64,000 nucleotides of DNA from Proteles cristata cristata (GCA_017311185.1 JAESUZ010003902.1:1426001-1490000), one strand, 5' to 3'. Positions 42,361 to 52,790 are shown, numbered from the stretch's first letter. Made by a program: numbers and translations. The notes: generated by a model from the sequence alone, not told the origin.

Positions 42361-42650
42361 GGTCTCCAAGCACACCATCAATTTGCGGTTAATTGGTTTA
42401 GAATTCATTAACCACATTTTCCTGCCTGCCTCTGCCTGTCTCTGGAACGGTGCTTGAGTTCCCCGATTCTTTGAGTTGCCAAACTAATAATTCACCTACT
42501 TTATTTCCTGACTCGCAGTTAGTTTGTTTTAGTCTAAATAATGCATATTCAGCTTCATTAGCATATATTTGGATCATTTCCGACTTGAATGTATTCAATC
42601 CCATCAATTTACCATTAGCGTGATCATTCAGGAGGGAAGTTTCCATATCT
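42360..42650. promoter_or_regulatory. Strong candidate conserved noncoding element
   Basis: About 290 bp of repeat-free AT-rich sequence with GGTTAATTGGTTTAGAATTC, ATTAACCACATTTTCC, CCAAACTAATAATTCACC, AATAATGCATATTCAGC, TCATTAGCATATATTTGG and ACCATTAGCGTGATCATT. Multiple homeodomain cores and two POU/octamer-like ATGCATAT/TAGCATAT sites sit in one block. Best enhancer candidate in the window by composition. Confidence 0.55.
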
Positions 42651-43000
42651 TTCATGCTTGTTCAGCCACTCTCATCTTCACTGGGTGTGGGGGCAGGGCC
42701 AGGGAGAGAAGGTGGGGGAGGGGCTGAGGGAGGGGAGGTGGTCTTCCCTAGACACAGAGCTGCTGCAGGCACTCCAGTTTATTCCGGATTCAGAGCACCC
42801 CCTGCTTGTAATCCAAATGAGGTTGAGAGTTCTGATTGCTCATGTCTACACCAGGAGATTAAGACCAGAAAACGGGCACAAGGTCCATGGTGACTCTGAA
42901 GAGTTTCTTCTCTACCCAATCCATTTTCTGATTCTCCAATACCAACTGGGTCTCCAACAAGTCAATGCAATTTTAGCACCAACTACTCCGACTTAGTACA
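42650..43000. other. Unique intronic sequence, nothing recognised
   Basis: G-rich at 42685-42740 (GGTGGGGGAGGGGCTGAGGG), then mixed; the right part may belong to the LTR that follows. Confidence 0.35.
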
Positions 43001-43671
43001 GACCCTACAGGTTATGGGCTCCATCCCACAGGCTGTCCCTACTTCAGATGACAGTTCCAAATGCTAGGCCACCTGAAATTTTAATATATTGGCTATAAAC
43101 TGGGCATTCCAACAACCCCCATTCAGGTTCCATAATTGGCTGGAATGGCTCAGAGAACTCAGGAAAACAGGTTACCTTCATTTCCTGGTTTATTACAAAG
43201 GCTACAACTTAGGAACAGCCACATGGAAGAGACGCATAGGGCAAGGTACAGGGGAGGGGCAGGGAGCTGCCATGCTCTTCCTGGGCATACCATTCTCCTA
43301 GCCCCCAATGTGTTCACTAACCTGGAATGTCTCGTAAACCTCATCATTAGGGGTTTTATGGAGGTTTCACTTTGTGGGCATGATTAACTGAATCACTGGC
43401 CATTTGTGACTGAACTCAGTCTCCAGCCCCTCTCCCTTCTCAGGAGGTTCGGAGGTGGGACTGAAAGTTCCAAGCCTCTAATCAAGGCTTAATCTTTCTG
43501 GCAACCAGTCCCCATTCCAAAGCTATCTAGGCGCACCAAGAGGCACTTTATTAGACCAAAAGAGGCTCCCATATCACTGTTATCACTCCGGACATTTCAA
43601 GAACTTGTAGGAGCTCTCTGCCAGGCACTGGAGACAAAGAATGAATATCCTTTTTATCGAACCACAGTGAC
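43000..43671 (-). mobile_element. Ancient solo LTR, antisense
   Basis: TAATTGGCTGGAATGGCTCA, CATTTCCTGGTTTATTACAA, GGTTTTATGGAGGTTTCACT, GGCATGATTAACTGAATCAC and AAGTTCCAAGCCTCTAATCA. The order matches a common eutherian LTR in reverse; no internal retroviral genes seen. Subfamily not assigned. Confidence 0.55.
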
Positions 43672-43764
43672 TTTCTAACTGGGTATATGAGTACCCAGGA
43701 TTAGATATCCAGGGGTTCTGGGCATTCAACTTGAAATCAATAATGGGTTTCTTTAGAGAAATGT

Positions 43765-43975
43765 GGTATTCATTCATTTTGTCAGTATTTATGGATCCTC
43801 CTACTATGTGCCAGGCACCATGTTAGGTCCTGGGTATACAGTGGCAAATAAAGCATCTGTGAAATCATGTGAGTGTCATGGAATTTGCAATACGGTAGTG
43901 ATGACAGTGATCAAATATACCTATGTGTATATGACAGAATACAAATCAATTATTATATAGCGTCTTGCCCTTTTG
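43765..43975 (-). mobile_element. L2 3' end, antisense
   Basis: TCATTTTGTCAGTATTTATG, TACTATGTGCCAGGCACCAT and AGGTCCTGGGTATACAGTGG. Confidence 0.7.
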
Positions 43976-43979
43976 ACAT

Positions 43980-44830
43980 CGTTCATTTGACTGGTGGGCA
44001 ATGGTGAAAAGGGACTCAAGAACCCAGAGAGGGTCAAGTTACTCTAAATAAGACAGGGGAATCAAGCCCTGGAAGGGAAGGTTCCAGATAAGGAAGAGAA
44101 GAAAAGGAGGTGCCGGAGCCAGGAAGGGGAGGCAGGAAAACGGCAGCTCAGGAGGAGGGAGAAGAGAGAAGTGGCAGCTGCCATAGGGTTAGAGCTCCAG
44201 GGACAGAGTGATGTCCAGGAGGAGACATTTCACAGGTTTTTGCTGGGTGGCAGATGCTGGACCCCTGCTCTGCCCATTCAGCGTGTGGTGCGCGTGCGCA
44301 GACTAGCACAATAATAGGAAAGGATGCACGGCATTGGTGTTGCTCGGGGTCGGATCTGTTACCTCAGGCTTTCACGTATAATTATAATTTGTAATAAATT
44401 CTCCTGTGGGGAAATAGGTTCAAGAATTCCTTATACTTACATAAATGGGTTAGGGCAAAGCTTAGGGCGGAAAGCCGACATCATGGCAAAAGGGCCCAAA
44501 GTTAGCTGGAGATATATTATAATGGGACCACGAGTAACTTGTTATGTTACCTGCTGGGAATTACTTTCCATCAGACACCAATATCCTATTGTGCTTTGAT
44601 CACAAAATCGACTTGCCTCCCCAGACTCTTTGCTTCTTACACACTCAAGTTAACAATTACTGTCTGATTATTTTCTTCATGTCCAACCACACATGTAAGA
44701 TCTGGAGCACTCAATAAATATGTAAACGAAACCCTTGTTTGGGACTTTCTTTTGTCTCCTCCCAGACATTATATTCTCTTGTATTCAATTCTGCATCTGC
44801 TCTCTTGCTGGGGAAGAGAAAACTCCAGAC
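43980..44830. other. Unique intronic sequence, nothing recognised
   Basis: Purine-rich at 44080-44180; AT-rich with a possible small element at 44370-44420 (CACGTATAATTATAATTTG). TCAATAAATATGTAAACG at 44711 may be an L2 tail remnant. Confidence 0.35.
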
Positions 44831-44849
44831 TCATAGTCTGTGACATTCT

Positions 44850-45001
44850 CTGAAAGAAAAAACATCCAGGGATGGAGGTGGAGGAAGGCTTTACCTGAAG
44901 ACATGACATTTGAGTTAAGACCCAAAGGACAAGGGTCAGTCCAGATGACTGGATAGAAGAGCATTCCATCAGAGGGAAGAGCTCTGTGAAATCCCCGAGA
45001 C
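44850..45001 (-). mobile_element. L2 fragment, antisense
   Basis: GAGGAAGGCTTTACCTGAAG, ACATGACATTTGAGTTAAGA and AGAGCATTCCATCAGAGGGA are the reverse complement of the L2 3' region, ending where the duplicated segment begins. Confidence 0.6.
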
Positions 45002-45140
45002 AGGACATCAGTTGCCACGTTCATGGAAGCAGGGAATCTAGAAGGCAGAAGGTGCTATCTTGCTCCACTCTGCATGCATGGACAGAACTGGACTCAGTTT
45101 TGAGATCTAAACGTTGATGCTGGAAGATACAGACATTAGC
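45002..45140 (+). repeat. Local direct duplication, copy A
   Basis: 139 bp aligning gaplessly to 45992-46130 with about 14 mismatches (near 90% identity by my hand count), including the shared GGAATCTAGAAGGCAGAAGG. Flanks of the two copies diverge at once. Not a repeat family I recognise. Confidence 0.85.
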
Positions 45141-45990
45141 TTGCTCAAGAACTGAAACTGTCAACAGGGCAGGGGCAGGGAACCCCCACCCCCATGGGCT
45201 TAGGCAGGAAGAAGGTAAGAGTCAGAAAAGTGTTTGGGAGGCCGGGAAAAGAGCAATTGATGTCCTGGGAGTCTGCAAGCAGGAGAGCAGAGGTGCTGAG
45301 GCAGGGCAAGCAGAGAGGCCTTGTGGACACGCTTTGAGGTTGCGCACTAGGAAAGGAAGGCTCCCCCAAGCCCAGGGCAGCGCCAGGGAGGGGAGTGGAG
45401 GGGCAGCTGTACATGCTGGATACAGACTCTGGTCCGGAGTAAAACAGCCTTGCTTTGGCACCACTGTGTGCTTGCAGGAGACAACAGTGCCAGCGTGGAG
45501 GGCAGGGGGAGAGTCAGAATGCACAGACTGGGGGAGAGCGGGGACAGGGCCTTGGGTTAGGAGTGCACAAATCAGCAGAATTCCCAGTGGAGGGAGTGTG
45601 TGCACAGGCAGGATGTCAAATGAGAGACGAAGTGCTGCTTTGTTGGTAAATAAGTGTCCTGCACACCCCTAATGCTTCCCCTGTCTATACTTTCCCTACA
45701 GGTGTTATATTGAAAAATATAACTAGTCTGAGACACCTAATGGAGACTTTCTGTTTCTCCCCCATCCTGTCACCAGATGAGGGGCATGGCAGAAAGCCAG
45801 AGATGTCCCACTGTGAATCGGCTGGAAGAATGTGAGCGAGCTCGAACAATGGACTAGCTCTAAAAAGATGAACTGCCCCAGGAGTACACTGAAGCCACAT
45901 TCCTAGAGCACAGGGCAGGATGGGGACACGGCTTAGTGACACACTCCCAGTGTTCAACGAACCCAGTATGAATCAGCTCCCCAAGAGGCT
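45140..45990. other. Spacer between the duplicated copies
   Basis: Mixed sequence, possibly further antisense L2 near 45310-45360 (AGAGGCCTTGTGGACACGCT). No exon recognised. Confidence 0.35.
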
Positions 45991-45991
45991 A

Positions 45992-46130
45992 AGGACATCA
46001 GCTGCCACATTTGTGGAAGCAGGGAATCTAGAAGGCAGAAGGTGCTATCTTCCTCTACTCTGCGTACCTGGACAGAACTGGACTCCGTTTTGAGATCCAA
46101 AAGTTGATGCTGGAAGATACAGACGTTATC
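45992..46130 (+). repeat. Local direct duplication, copy B
   Basis: Partner of 45002-45140, same orientation, 990 bp downstream start to start. Shares GGACAGAACTGGACTC and TTGATGCTGGAAGATACAGA with copy A. Confidence 0.85.
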
Positions 46131-46317
46131 AGACCTTGTTTGCTGTGCTTCCATGAAACAGAAATCTTGGTAGAGAAAAAGGATGTGAGACATACCCTAC
46201 CCCTCACATCTTTATATGATTACCGTCGGGGTAGAGATGGGGAGAAGAGACGATCGAGGCCCAGTTCCTGCCCTGGCAGAATGGACAGTCCCGCTGAGTC
46301 TGAAGAAGTCAGACTCT

Positions 46318-47176
46318 GAGGAAGGAAAGAAAGAAGGAAAGAAGGGTGGGAGAGAGAAGGAGGGGGAAAAAGGTAAAGAGGGGGAGGGCAGAAGGGGAGG
46401 GAAAAGGAGGGAGGGAGCAAAGGAGTGGAAGGAAGGAAGGAAGGAAGGGAAGGAAGGAAGGAAGGAAGGAAGGAAGGGAAGAGAGAGAGGGGGAGGGAGG
46501 GAAGGAAGGAAGGAAGAGAGGGAGGGAGGGAGGAGGGAGGAGGAAGGAAGGAAGGGAGGAAGGAAGGAAGGAATGGGAAGTAATGAAAGGAAGAGAGGAA
46601 GGAATGGAAAGAAGGAAGGAGGAAGGGAGGGAAGGAATGAAAGGAAGGAAGGAGAGAGAGAAGGAAGAAAGGGTAGGGAGGGATGGAGGAAGGAAGGAAG
46701 GAAGGAAGGAAGGAAGGAAGGAAGGAAGGAAGGAAGGAAGGAAGGAAGGAGGAAGGAAGGAAGGAAGGAAGGAAGGAAGGAAGGAAGGAAGGAAGGAAGG
46801 GAGGGAGGGAGGGAGGGAAAGAAGGAAGGAAGGAAGGAAGGAAGGAAGGGAAGGAAGGAAGGAAGGAAGGAATGGAAGTAATGAAAGGAAGAGAGGAAGG
46901 AATGGAAAGAAGGAAGGGAGGGAAGGGAGGGAAGGAATGAAAGGAAGGAAGGGAGGGAAGGAAGGGAAGAGAGGGAGGGAGGAAGGAAGGAAGGAAGGAA
47001 GGAAGGAAGGAAGGAAGGAAGGAAGGAAGGAAGGAAGGAAGGAATGGAAAGAAAGAAGGGAGGAAGGGAGGAAGGGAGGGAGGAAGGAAGGAAGGAGGGA
47101 GGGAGGGAGGGAAAGAAGGAAGGAAGGAAGGAAGGAAGGAAGGAAGGAAGGAAGGAAGGAAGGAAGGAAGGAAGGA
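46318..47176 (+). repeat. (GGAA)n array, ~0.86 kb pure-purine tract
   Basis: Long plus-strand polypurine array of GGAA/GGGA/GAAA units with pure GGAA blocks (46684-46800, 46980-47045, 47115-47175) and a duplicated inner segment (AATGGAAGTAATGAAAGGAA class) near 46572 and 46870. It yields repetitive KEGR-type frames on the plus strand and PSFL-type on the minus; neither is a gene. Confidence 0.98.
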
Positions 47177-47179
47177 GAT

Positions 47180-47700
47180 GAAAAACGGCCCTCCTACGTC
47201 CAGCGCAAACTGGGATAATTTTGCCCAGCTCACTCCATTCTCCCAGCAGCCAAGTCTAGGTCGCCCCCATGTGCCACCTCTTTTCAGACGGCAATCTTCC
47301 ATATACCCCCCACCCCACTGGTGGCCTGTTTCTGAATGGGGACTGCTGGCCTCTGGCCTGAACAGTTAACTGCTTGAGGGGTCAGCGTCAACCCAAGCTT
47401 AGCCAACTGCGTCCCTTCCTGGGGTCTTTCAAATGGGAGGGGAGTGGGGAGAAAAGGCATTTTTCTCCTGACATAACACGCTAATGAACAGAAGCCCGGA
47501 GGTCCCAGAAGCTAGGGTCCTGACCTCGTGGAGAATAAAGTTGACTTGGGAAAGCAGGACAGGTGAGCCACAGCAAGACGGCAGAAAGGAAGGGATGGCA
47601 GAAAGAGGACTTGTCCCTGGTTCTGGTTGTCCCCAAGGCTAAGCCAAGCTGGCCTTCCTGCACATGGCTACATGATCCTAATATGCCTCTACTGGTGTGT
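47180..47700. other. Unique intronic sequence, nothing recognised
   Basis: No repeat family or exon recognised. Confidence 0.35.
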
Positions 47701-48150
47701 CAGCTGCTCGGTATGTTCCTGCCAGTCGCAGTCAAGGCCAGACGTCCCTGTAACACGCAGCGCGCACACGAGGGGAGCATGAAACATTCACTGTGCACCT
47801 GCGAGGGAGCCCGTGGGGAAGGCGCACTCCCCCAGGGACAACACGACCCGAGTGGGCACATTAACAGTCACAACGAGGAGCTACAGAGGAAGAAAGTCTG
47901 TCCCAAAGAAACACTGGAAAAGATCCTGCCCTTGGTTTTGTGCATTTGCCAGGGGAGGGCACACGGCTCCCGCTAACAGCCAAGGGGGCCACACTGACAC
48001 GCTCCACTGGAGCCACGTGGCGAACAGAGAAGAGAGACCACGCAGCACAGGAGGGAAGACGCGGCAGGAAGAGCGACTCAGAAGGTAGGACGCAGCATCT
48101 CCCGCGGGGGTTCTCAGCCACCCCTCGAGGAAGAAGAAAAGATGGAGAAA
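47700..48150. other. CpG-enriched unique sequence
   Basis: Contains ACACGCAGCGCGCACACGAG, GGCGCACTCC, CACGACCCGAGTGG, GACGCGGCAGGAAGAGCGAC and TCTCCCGCGGGGG, visibly more CpGs than flanking DNA. No TATA or exon found; could be a decayed CpG island. Confidence 0.3.
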
Positions 48151-48289
48151 TGAGAATTTGGAGTCCCCACCCCGACCCGCCCTTGAACCATCCTTGCTGT
48201 TCATAATGCTTTTGAAGTTCACCACTGCCATCTTCGTAAAGCTGGAGAACCCCATCCCATCCCCCACACCGGCCTTAACAATTGCAACC

Positions 48290-48512
48290 AGGGAGGCACC
48301 TGGGAGCCGCATCAGTTAAGCATCTGACTCTTGGTGGTCGTGATCTCAGAGTCTGTGGGATCGAGCCCTGAGTCAGGCTCCGCAGCTGAAACAACGAAGA
48401 GAGTATTCTCCCTCTCCTCCTCTCTCTCTTTCTCGCGTGCTCTCTCTCTCTCTCTGCATCTCCCCCTCCCACACTGTTTCTGTCTCTCTCAAAATAAATA
48501 AATCAACTTAAA
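48290..48512 (+). mobile_element. Older CAN-SINE subtype, diverged
   Basis: AGGCACCTGGGAGCCGCATC head, CATCTGACTCTTGGTGGTCG, a CT-rich stretch with TCTCGCGTGCTC, AAATAAATAAATC tail. Short duplication AATTGCAA at 48280-48287 and 48513-48520. Confidence 0.85.
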
Positions 48513-48529
48513 AATTGCAATCTTCTAAA

Positions 48530-49420
48530 AAACTAATAATTGCAGTGAGGATTCTGCACCCACAATGTTGCTTCTTCTTACAGAATGGCGGCAGGGGGTC
48601 AGGGGTAGAAGAATTCCATGTGACTCAGAAAAGGGGAGCAGGGACCAGGCAGGAACTCCCGCGGGAGGAAGGGCCCCGCCAGTCCCGACCCAGGCATCCT
48701 AGCCACGTCTGGAAGTGTGTGCAAGTGAGGCCCTCGCAGACCCCCGCCCCCACGTCCTCACTAGCTGCGATTCTAGAAGCTGCACGCACCGCAGCGAATA
48801 AGGCACGCAAGGCCTTTGTCCTCAGAGACTTACGTGACAGGCAGGAGCACACGCAGCAAGAAAGGAAACACATGAAGGAGCAAGGCAATTACAGATGTAA
48901 TAAACGTGAGACCCTCTCACACCCAGCAAGTCGTGGAGAGGAAACGGGAGGCCTAGAGAGGGTAAGTGACTTGCCCTGAACAGCAGCCCCCACTCCCGCC
49001 AACTGCTGTTTCCCAGCTACTGCCCCACCTCCGTTCTGTGGCCCTGGTCGCCCCACGGATGCCCTGTCGTTCCATCCGAAAATGCCCGATGCTCTTTTTG
49101 GCAGCTCCAGGGAGCATGCCCCACCGACCTAAGTCCCCACGCCATCTGGCACGTGGTCGGCTTGAAGACACACATCTGCTTGGCCAGGGACAGTCCCAGG
49201 TCACACCTGTCGTTCTCGAGTAATTATGCATAGAACCCACTTTCACGTGCAGAAGCATCCAGGTTTCGACACTAAGTTATCCGCACACCCCACCCCACCC
49301 CCATCCATGGCGAACTTAAGCCTCCGAATCCCTGAAGCCTCCTGGTGGAGAACCATCCGAGAACCATCTGGCACCTTCTCCAGATGTTGGACAAGGCGAG
49401 GAGTTCGGTTGAATTCTGTC
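48530..49420. other. Mostly unique sequence with L2/MIR remnants
   Basis: Possible antisense L2 at 48805-48900 (TTTGTCCTCAGAGACTTACG) and an antisense MIR core at 48940-48990 (GAGAGGGTAAGTGACTTGCC). The rest is unassigned, fairly CpG-rich at 48650-48800. Confidence 0.35.
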
Positions 49421-49429
49421 CCAGGAAAC

Positions 49430-49560
49430 CTTGGGGCGTACCTCCCTGGACATCGCTCAACCTTTCAGACATCTCTTCAGAAGGCCTTCCCTGCCTGGCC
49501 CCCCTCCTATCCCAGCCATGGCTCTGCCTTGTCCCTTAACCCTCCCCCTGCCAAGAATGT
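49430..49560 (+). mobile_element. L2 fragment, sense
   Basis: CAGAAGGCCTTCCCTGCCTG with a preceding CATCTCTT fits L2 sense. Confidence 0.45.
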
Positions 49561-49746
49561 CTTCTAAAGACAGAGCTCACATTGACTGCAATGGAAGCTT
49601 CTGGAGAGAATCGGCCACGCCCTGGGAACATGGGAACGTCACCAAGTGATTGCTGAACCGGAGAGGAAACCCAACACCCTTGGGTGAAATACATCTCACA
49701 GAGGAACCTGAAGTTCCCAATTTGACCCAAACATACAGGCAATTTA

Positions 49747-49963
49747 TTATTTTCTTAAATGCTTGTTTATTTGAGGGAGAGAGAGAGAGAGAGAGAGAGT
49801 CACCACAAGCGGGGGAGGGGCAGAAAGAGACACAGAATCCGAAGCAGGCTCCAGGCTCCGAGCTGTCAGCACAGAGTCTGATGCAGGGCTCGAACTCAGA
49901 AGCTGTGAGATCATGACCTGAGCCGAAGTAGGATGCTTAACCGACTGTGCCACCCAGGCACCC
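49747..49963 (-). mobile_element. Feline CAN-SINE, antisense
   Basis: TTATTTTCTTAAATGCTTGT start to CACCCAGGCACCC. Duplication CATACAGGCAATTTA at 49732-49746 and CATACATGCAATTTA at 49964-49978. Confidence 0.95.
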
Positions 49964-49979
49964 CATACATGCAATTTAA

Positions 49980-50335
49980 ACACTCCTTCCTCCTGAGAAA
50001 ACTTAGTGATGTCTGTCATGTTCATCAGACCCTGGCCTAAGAGAGCCCCTGATCTCCCGAGTTCTGCCCTCAGCAACGTCTGGCTTCGTGGCCCTCGGCT
50101 CTTGGAGCCAGAAACCGTGTCCTGCCCCAGCAACAACAGGTGTGGGGCAGGTGCGGGTCTCTTGCGATAGAATGATTTCAGCCCGTCGTGGACCCCAAGG
50201 ATCCACTCTCTGGGGCCAGGATCCCCACAACCTGGGAGGGAGGTCCCGAGCCGGGGAGGAGCCGTTCCTACCTGTATGCACACGCTACCTGCTTCCACGC
50301 ATCCTCCCCGCAGCCCAGCCGGCACAGCTGGGTGG
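49980..50335. other. Unique intronic sequence, nothing recognised
   Basis: GC-rich, no repeat or exon recognised. Confidence 0.35.
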
Positions 50336-50339
50336 CAGC

Positions 50340-50480
50340 AGGCGGCCTCTTCATGCAAATTAAATAAAACAACCTTTTTATCTGTTGGCTGATTCCCTCT
50401 TTTGAAGAAATCAACTACAAATTCATTTTTCGGGAGAAGCAATTATGATGATGGATGGAGCGTCAGAGAAAGGGAATCAA
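50340..50480. promoter_or_regulatory. Candidate conserved noncoding element with octamer
   Basis: CTTCATGCAAATTAAATAAA holds a perfect ATGCAAAT octamer (50353-50360, POU/Oct type). CAACTACAAATTCATTTTTC and AGAAGCAATTATGATGATGG follow. Repeat-free AT island between GC-rich flanks. Confidence 0.45.
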
Positions 50481-50710
50481 ACAGCAGCCTGAAGGCCCGG
50501 GAGGGGGCTGCCTCGTGGGGGCAGGAGAGTGGGGGACAGGATCCGTTCAGCTCCTGTCCTGGCTGGCTCTCCCTGGCCCCCTTCCCCCGCCTCGGTTCTG
50601 TGGGGTCAGCATGATGCAGAAAGGGCCCTTCCTGCCATAGCTAACCAACAGCCTACTCTGGCTCTGTAAGAAGTCAGAAAAGTCACAGTAGGGGGCATAG
50701 GCTGTAGCCG
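50480..50710. other. GC-rich unique sequence, nothing recognised
   Basis: No repeat or exon recognised. Confidence 0.35.
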
Positions 50711-50714
50711 ATCA

Positions 50715-50985
50715 ATCATGAGCACTTATTGGGCCTGGCACTTTCCGGGTATGACTTCACTTAATCTGTACCCTTGCTCTGCAACATAGAGATTAGTTTA
50801 TACATTAAAAAATTTTTTTAAACCTTTATTCATTTTTAAGAGACAGAGACAGAGTGTGAGCAGGGGAGGGGCTGATAGGGAGACCCAAAATCTGAAGCAG
50901 GAGTTTTCCCATTTTACAGATGGAGAAACTGAAATGGACAGGTGGCCTTGCTCAAGATCACACAGGTAGAAGGGGGGCAGAGGCA
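50715..50985 (-). mobile_element. MIR, antisense, split by a SINE fragment
   Basis: GAGCACTTATTGGGCCTGGC, then after the insert CCCATTTTACAGATGGAGAA and AAGATCACACAGGTAGAAGG. Confidence 0.8.
50807..50902 (-). mobile_element. Truncated feline CAN-SINE, antisense
   Basis: Only the tail and CT region remain (TTTATTCATTTTTAAGAGAC, GAGCAGGGGAGGGGCTGATA, TCTGAAGCAG). The tRNA-derived head is absent, so it is a 5'-truncated or deleted copy inside the MIR. Confidence 0.85.
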
Positions 50986-50989
50986 GAAA

Positions 50990-51530
50990 ATCCAGTCTTC
51001 ACTCCACGGCAATAGGGACCCTTCCAAGGAAAGGAAGTTTGTGGCTCAGAGCCCTGGAGACCAGATAGCCCACGCCTCTCCCACCCACCCTGCCTCCAGT
51101 TTGCCCATGGAAATGGAGGCTGGCTTAAGGCCACAGGGCCGATCATCAGAGGAATCCATACATTCATTCGACTGATAATTATACACAGTTGTACGCACTG
51201 TTCAAGGTGCATGAGCTGCAGGTTCACAGTCAAGGGCTTCAGCTGCCCTAGCCTGTGGATTGGGAGATTTGGAAAACAGAAAAATCCCATGGACTCGATC
51301 CAGCTCCCTCAACCCCAGCCCAGGGGGCAGCCCAGCTCTACTCACTACCTATGGGCACAGCAGCCCTCTGGGCTGGCCAGGAGGACGCCGGGGCTGCTAT
51401 AGCAAAGGGATGCCCAGGAGCCCCGTGGTGCCAGCCCAGAGACCAGGAGCCCCTGGCACACAGGGAAGGGCCAAGCCAGTGGCCGTGTCTGCCAGCCTGT
51501 CATTTTGGGGGAAGTCCTTCACAGAGATGG
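50990..51530. other. Unique intronic sequence, nothing recognised
   Basis: Possible antisense L2 start at 51155-51215 (CATTCATTCGACTGATAATT). No exon recognised. Confidence 0.35.
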
Positions 51531-51640
51531 ATCTGGGCTTCCACTTCAAAGGCTCCTCCAGGAAAGACCTGCTAATTGCTTGAAACACATTTTCAATGAA
51601 GTGTAAATTCTCACTCCCCAAAGCTCCAGTGAGTTCCAGG
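51530..51640. promoter_or_regulatory. Candidate noncoding element
   Basis: CCTGCTAATTGCTTGAAACA and TTTTCAATGAAGTGTAAATT in repeat-free sequence. Weak. Confidence 0.25.
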
Positions 51641-51930
51641 AGACCTCAAGCTGGAAGGAGCCTGGGAGGCTGCTCACCTGCCTGGAGCCAGAGGGCGACT
51701 GAGACTGGGTGACAGGGACTGAACCCTATGCTCCTCATGTCACCTCCCAGGGGCCATCGACTGGGCGACTGGACGCTTGAGGTGACAGCCTGGGAGCTGT
51801 TAGACTGAGGCAGAGGGGCTCCCTCCTGAGAGGGAGGTGGAGACTGAACCCTGAGGGCCCCATGGGCTGAGGGTTTGGGGCTCACTGCAGACCCTCTCTA
51901 CCTGAGAGTGACAGCAGGTTACCCAGCTAT
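51640..51930. other. Unique intronic sequence, nothing recognised
   Basis: No repeat or exon recognised. Confidence 0.3.
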
Positions 51931-51934
51931 TGAA

Positions 51935-52090
51935 ATAATAGCTGACAATTCCATGAAGCTTGCTGCGTGGTGGCACGGTTCTAAGTGCTGCACATATTAC
52001 ATGTCCCTACTCACCAAGTCCTCATGGCAACCCATGAAATAGGGACTATTATTTGGTCCCTGTTTACAGATAAACACTAAGGCGCTGGGA
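51935..52090 (-). mobile_element. MIR, antisense
   Basis: GGCACGGTTCTAAGTGCTGC, ATGAAATAGGGACTATTATT and CCTGTTTACAGATAAACACT. Confidence 0.75.
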
Positions 52091-52299
52091 GCTCACTGTC
52101 CTCTGCTAAGCAGAGGAGACAGGACCGGCCCCTAGGCCGTCAGTCTGTGCTGCTCAGGACACAGGAGACGGAGCAGTGGGGCCCTAACACACGGAAAGTG
52201 CATGGCGGCAACTCACTCTCCCTCCTGCATGCCAGGGCCCTACTAGGGGGGTGGTCAGGCAAGGGAGGGAAACTGAGGGCCACTCAGAGCAGAGAACAA

Positions 52300-52450
52300 A
52301 GGCATTGGAGTCACACAGATCTGGGAATGAATATCTACCAGCCAGGTGACCAGGGGAAATAAATTAGCCTTACTCTGACTTCATTTCCTCATCTCTGAAA
52401 TGGAAATTACAATACCTACCAGCAAGGTTATTTTCAGGAGCTGAGATAAT
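52300..52450 (+). mobile_element. MIR, sense
   Basis: GGCATTGGAGTCACACAGAT, CATTTCCTCATCTCTGAAAT and GGAAATTACAATACCTACCA. Confidence 0.8.
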
Positions 52451-52599
52451 CAGGCTCTCCCATGACCCTGAGAGCGAGTGTCTCCTTAAATTTTGTGCCC
52501 AAGGCAGCTCATTAGTCTCTCCCTAGTCCTGGCCCTGGAGATAATTACATGTTAAGAATCTGGACCTGAAACTTCCTGGCAAGAGTAGGCAGTAAATGA

Positions 52600-52790
52600 G
52601 CAAATGAATAAAGGAAAAATGAATGAATAGTAGCCACGTTAACAATAGCTACCGTTCACTCATTCATGGACTACTCTCGCCAGGCAGGCCCGCGCAAGAC
52701 AGGGGTCGCGGGGCTCTAGGAGGAGAAGGGGCACGTCCTGTCCTCAAGGGGCTTACCATCCTAGGGGGGAGCCCTGTGAAGCTAGCAGTG
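52600..52790 (-). mobile_element. L2 3' end, antisense
   Basis: Tail-like GAATGAATAG, then CGTTCACTCATTCATGGACT and CCTCAAGGGGCTTACCATCC. Confidence 0.5.

Noticed and set aside
43000..43671. Possible retroviral coding remnants in the ancient LTR
   Set aside because: Only LTR-type sequence is visible; no gag, pol or env relics recognised.
46220..47302. 360-codon minus-strand frame and 290-codon plus-strand frame
   Set aside because: Pure translation of the GGAA array (KEGR or PSFL repeats); no start context, splice or homology support.
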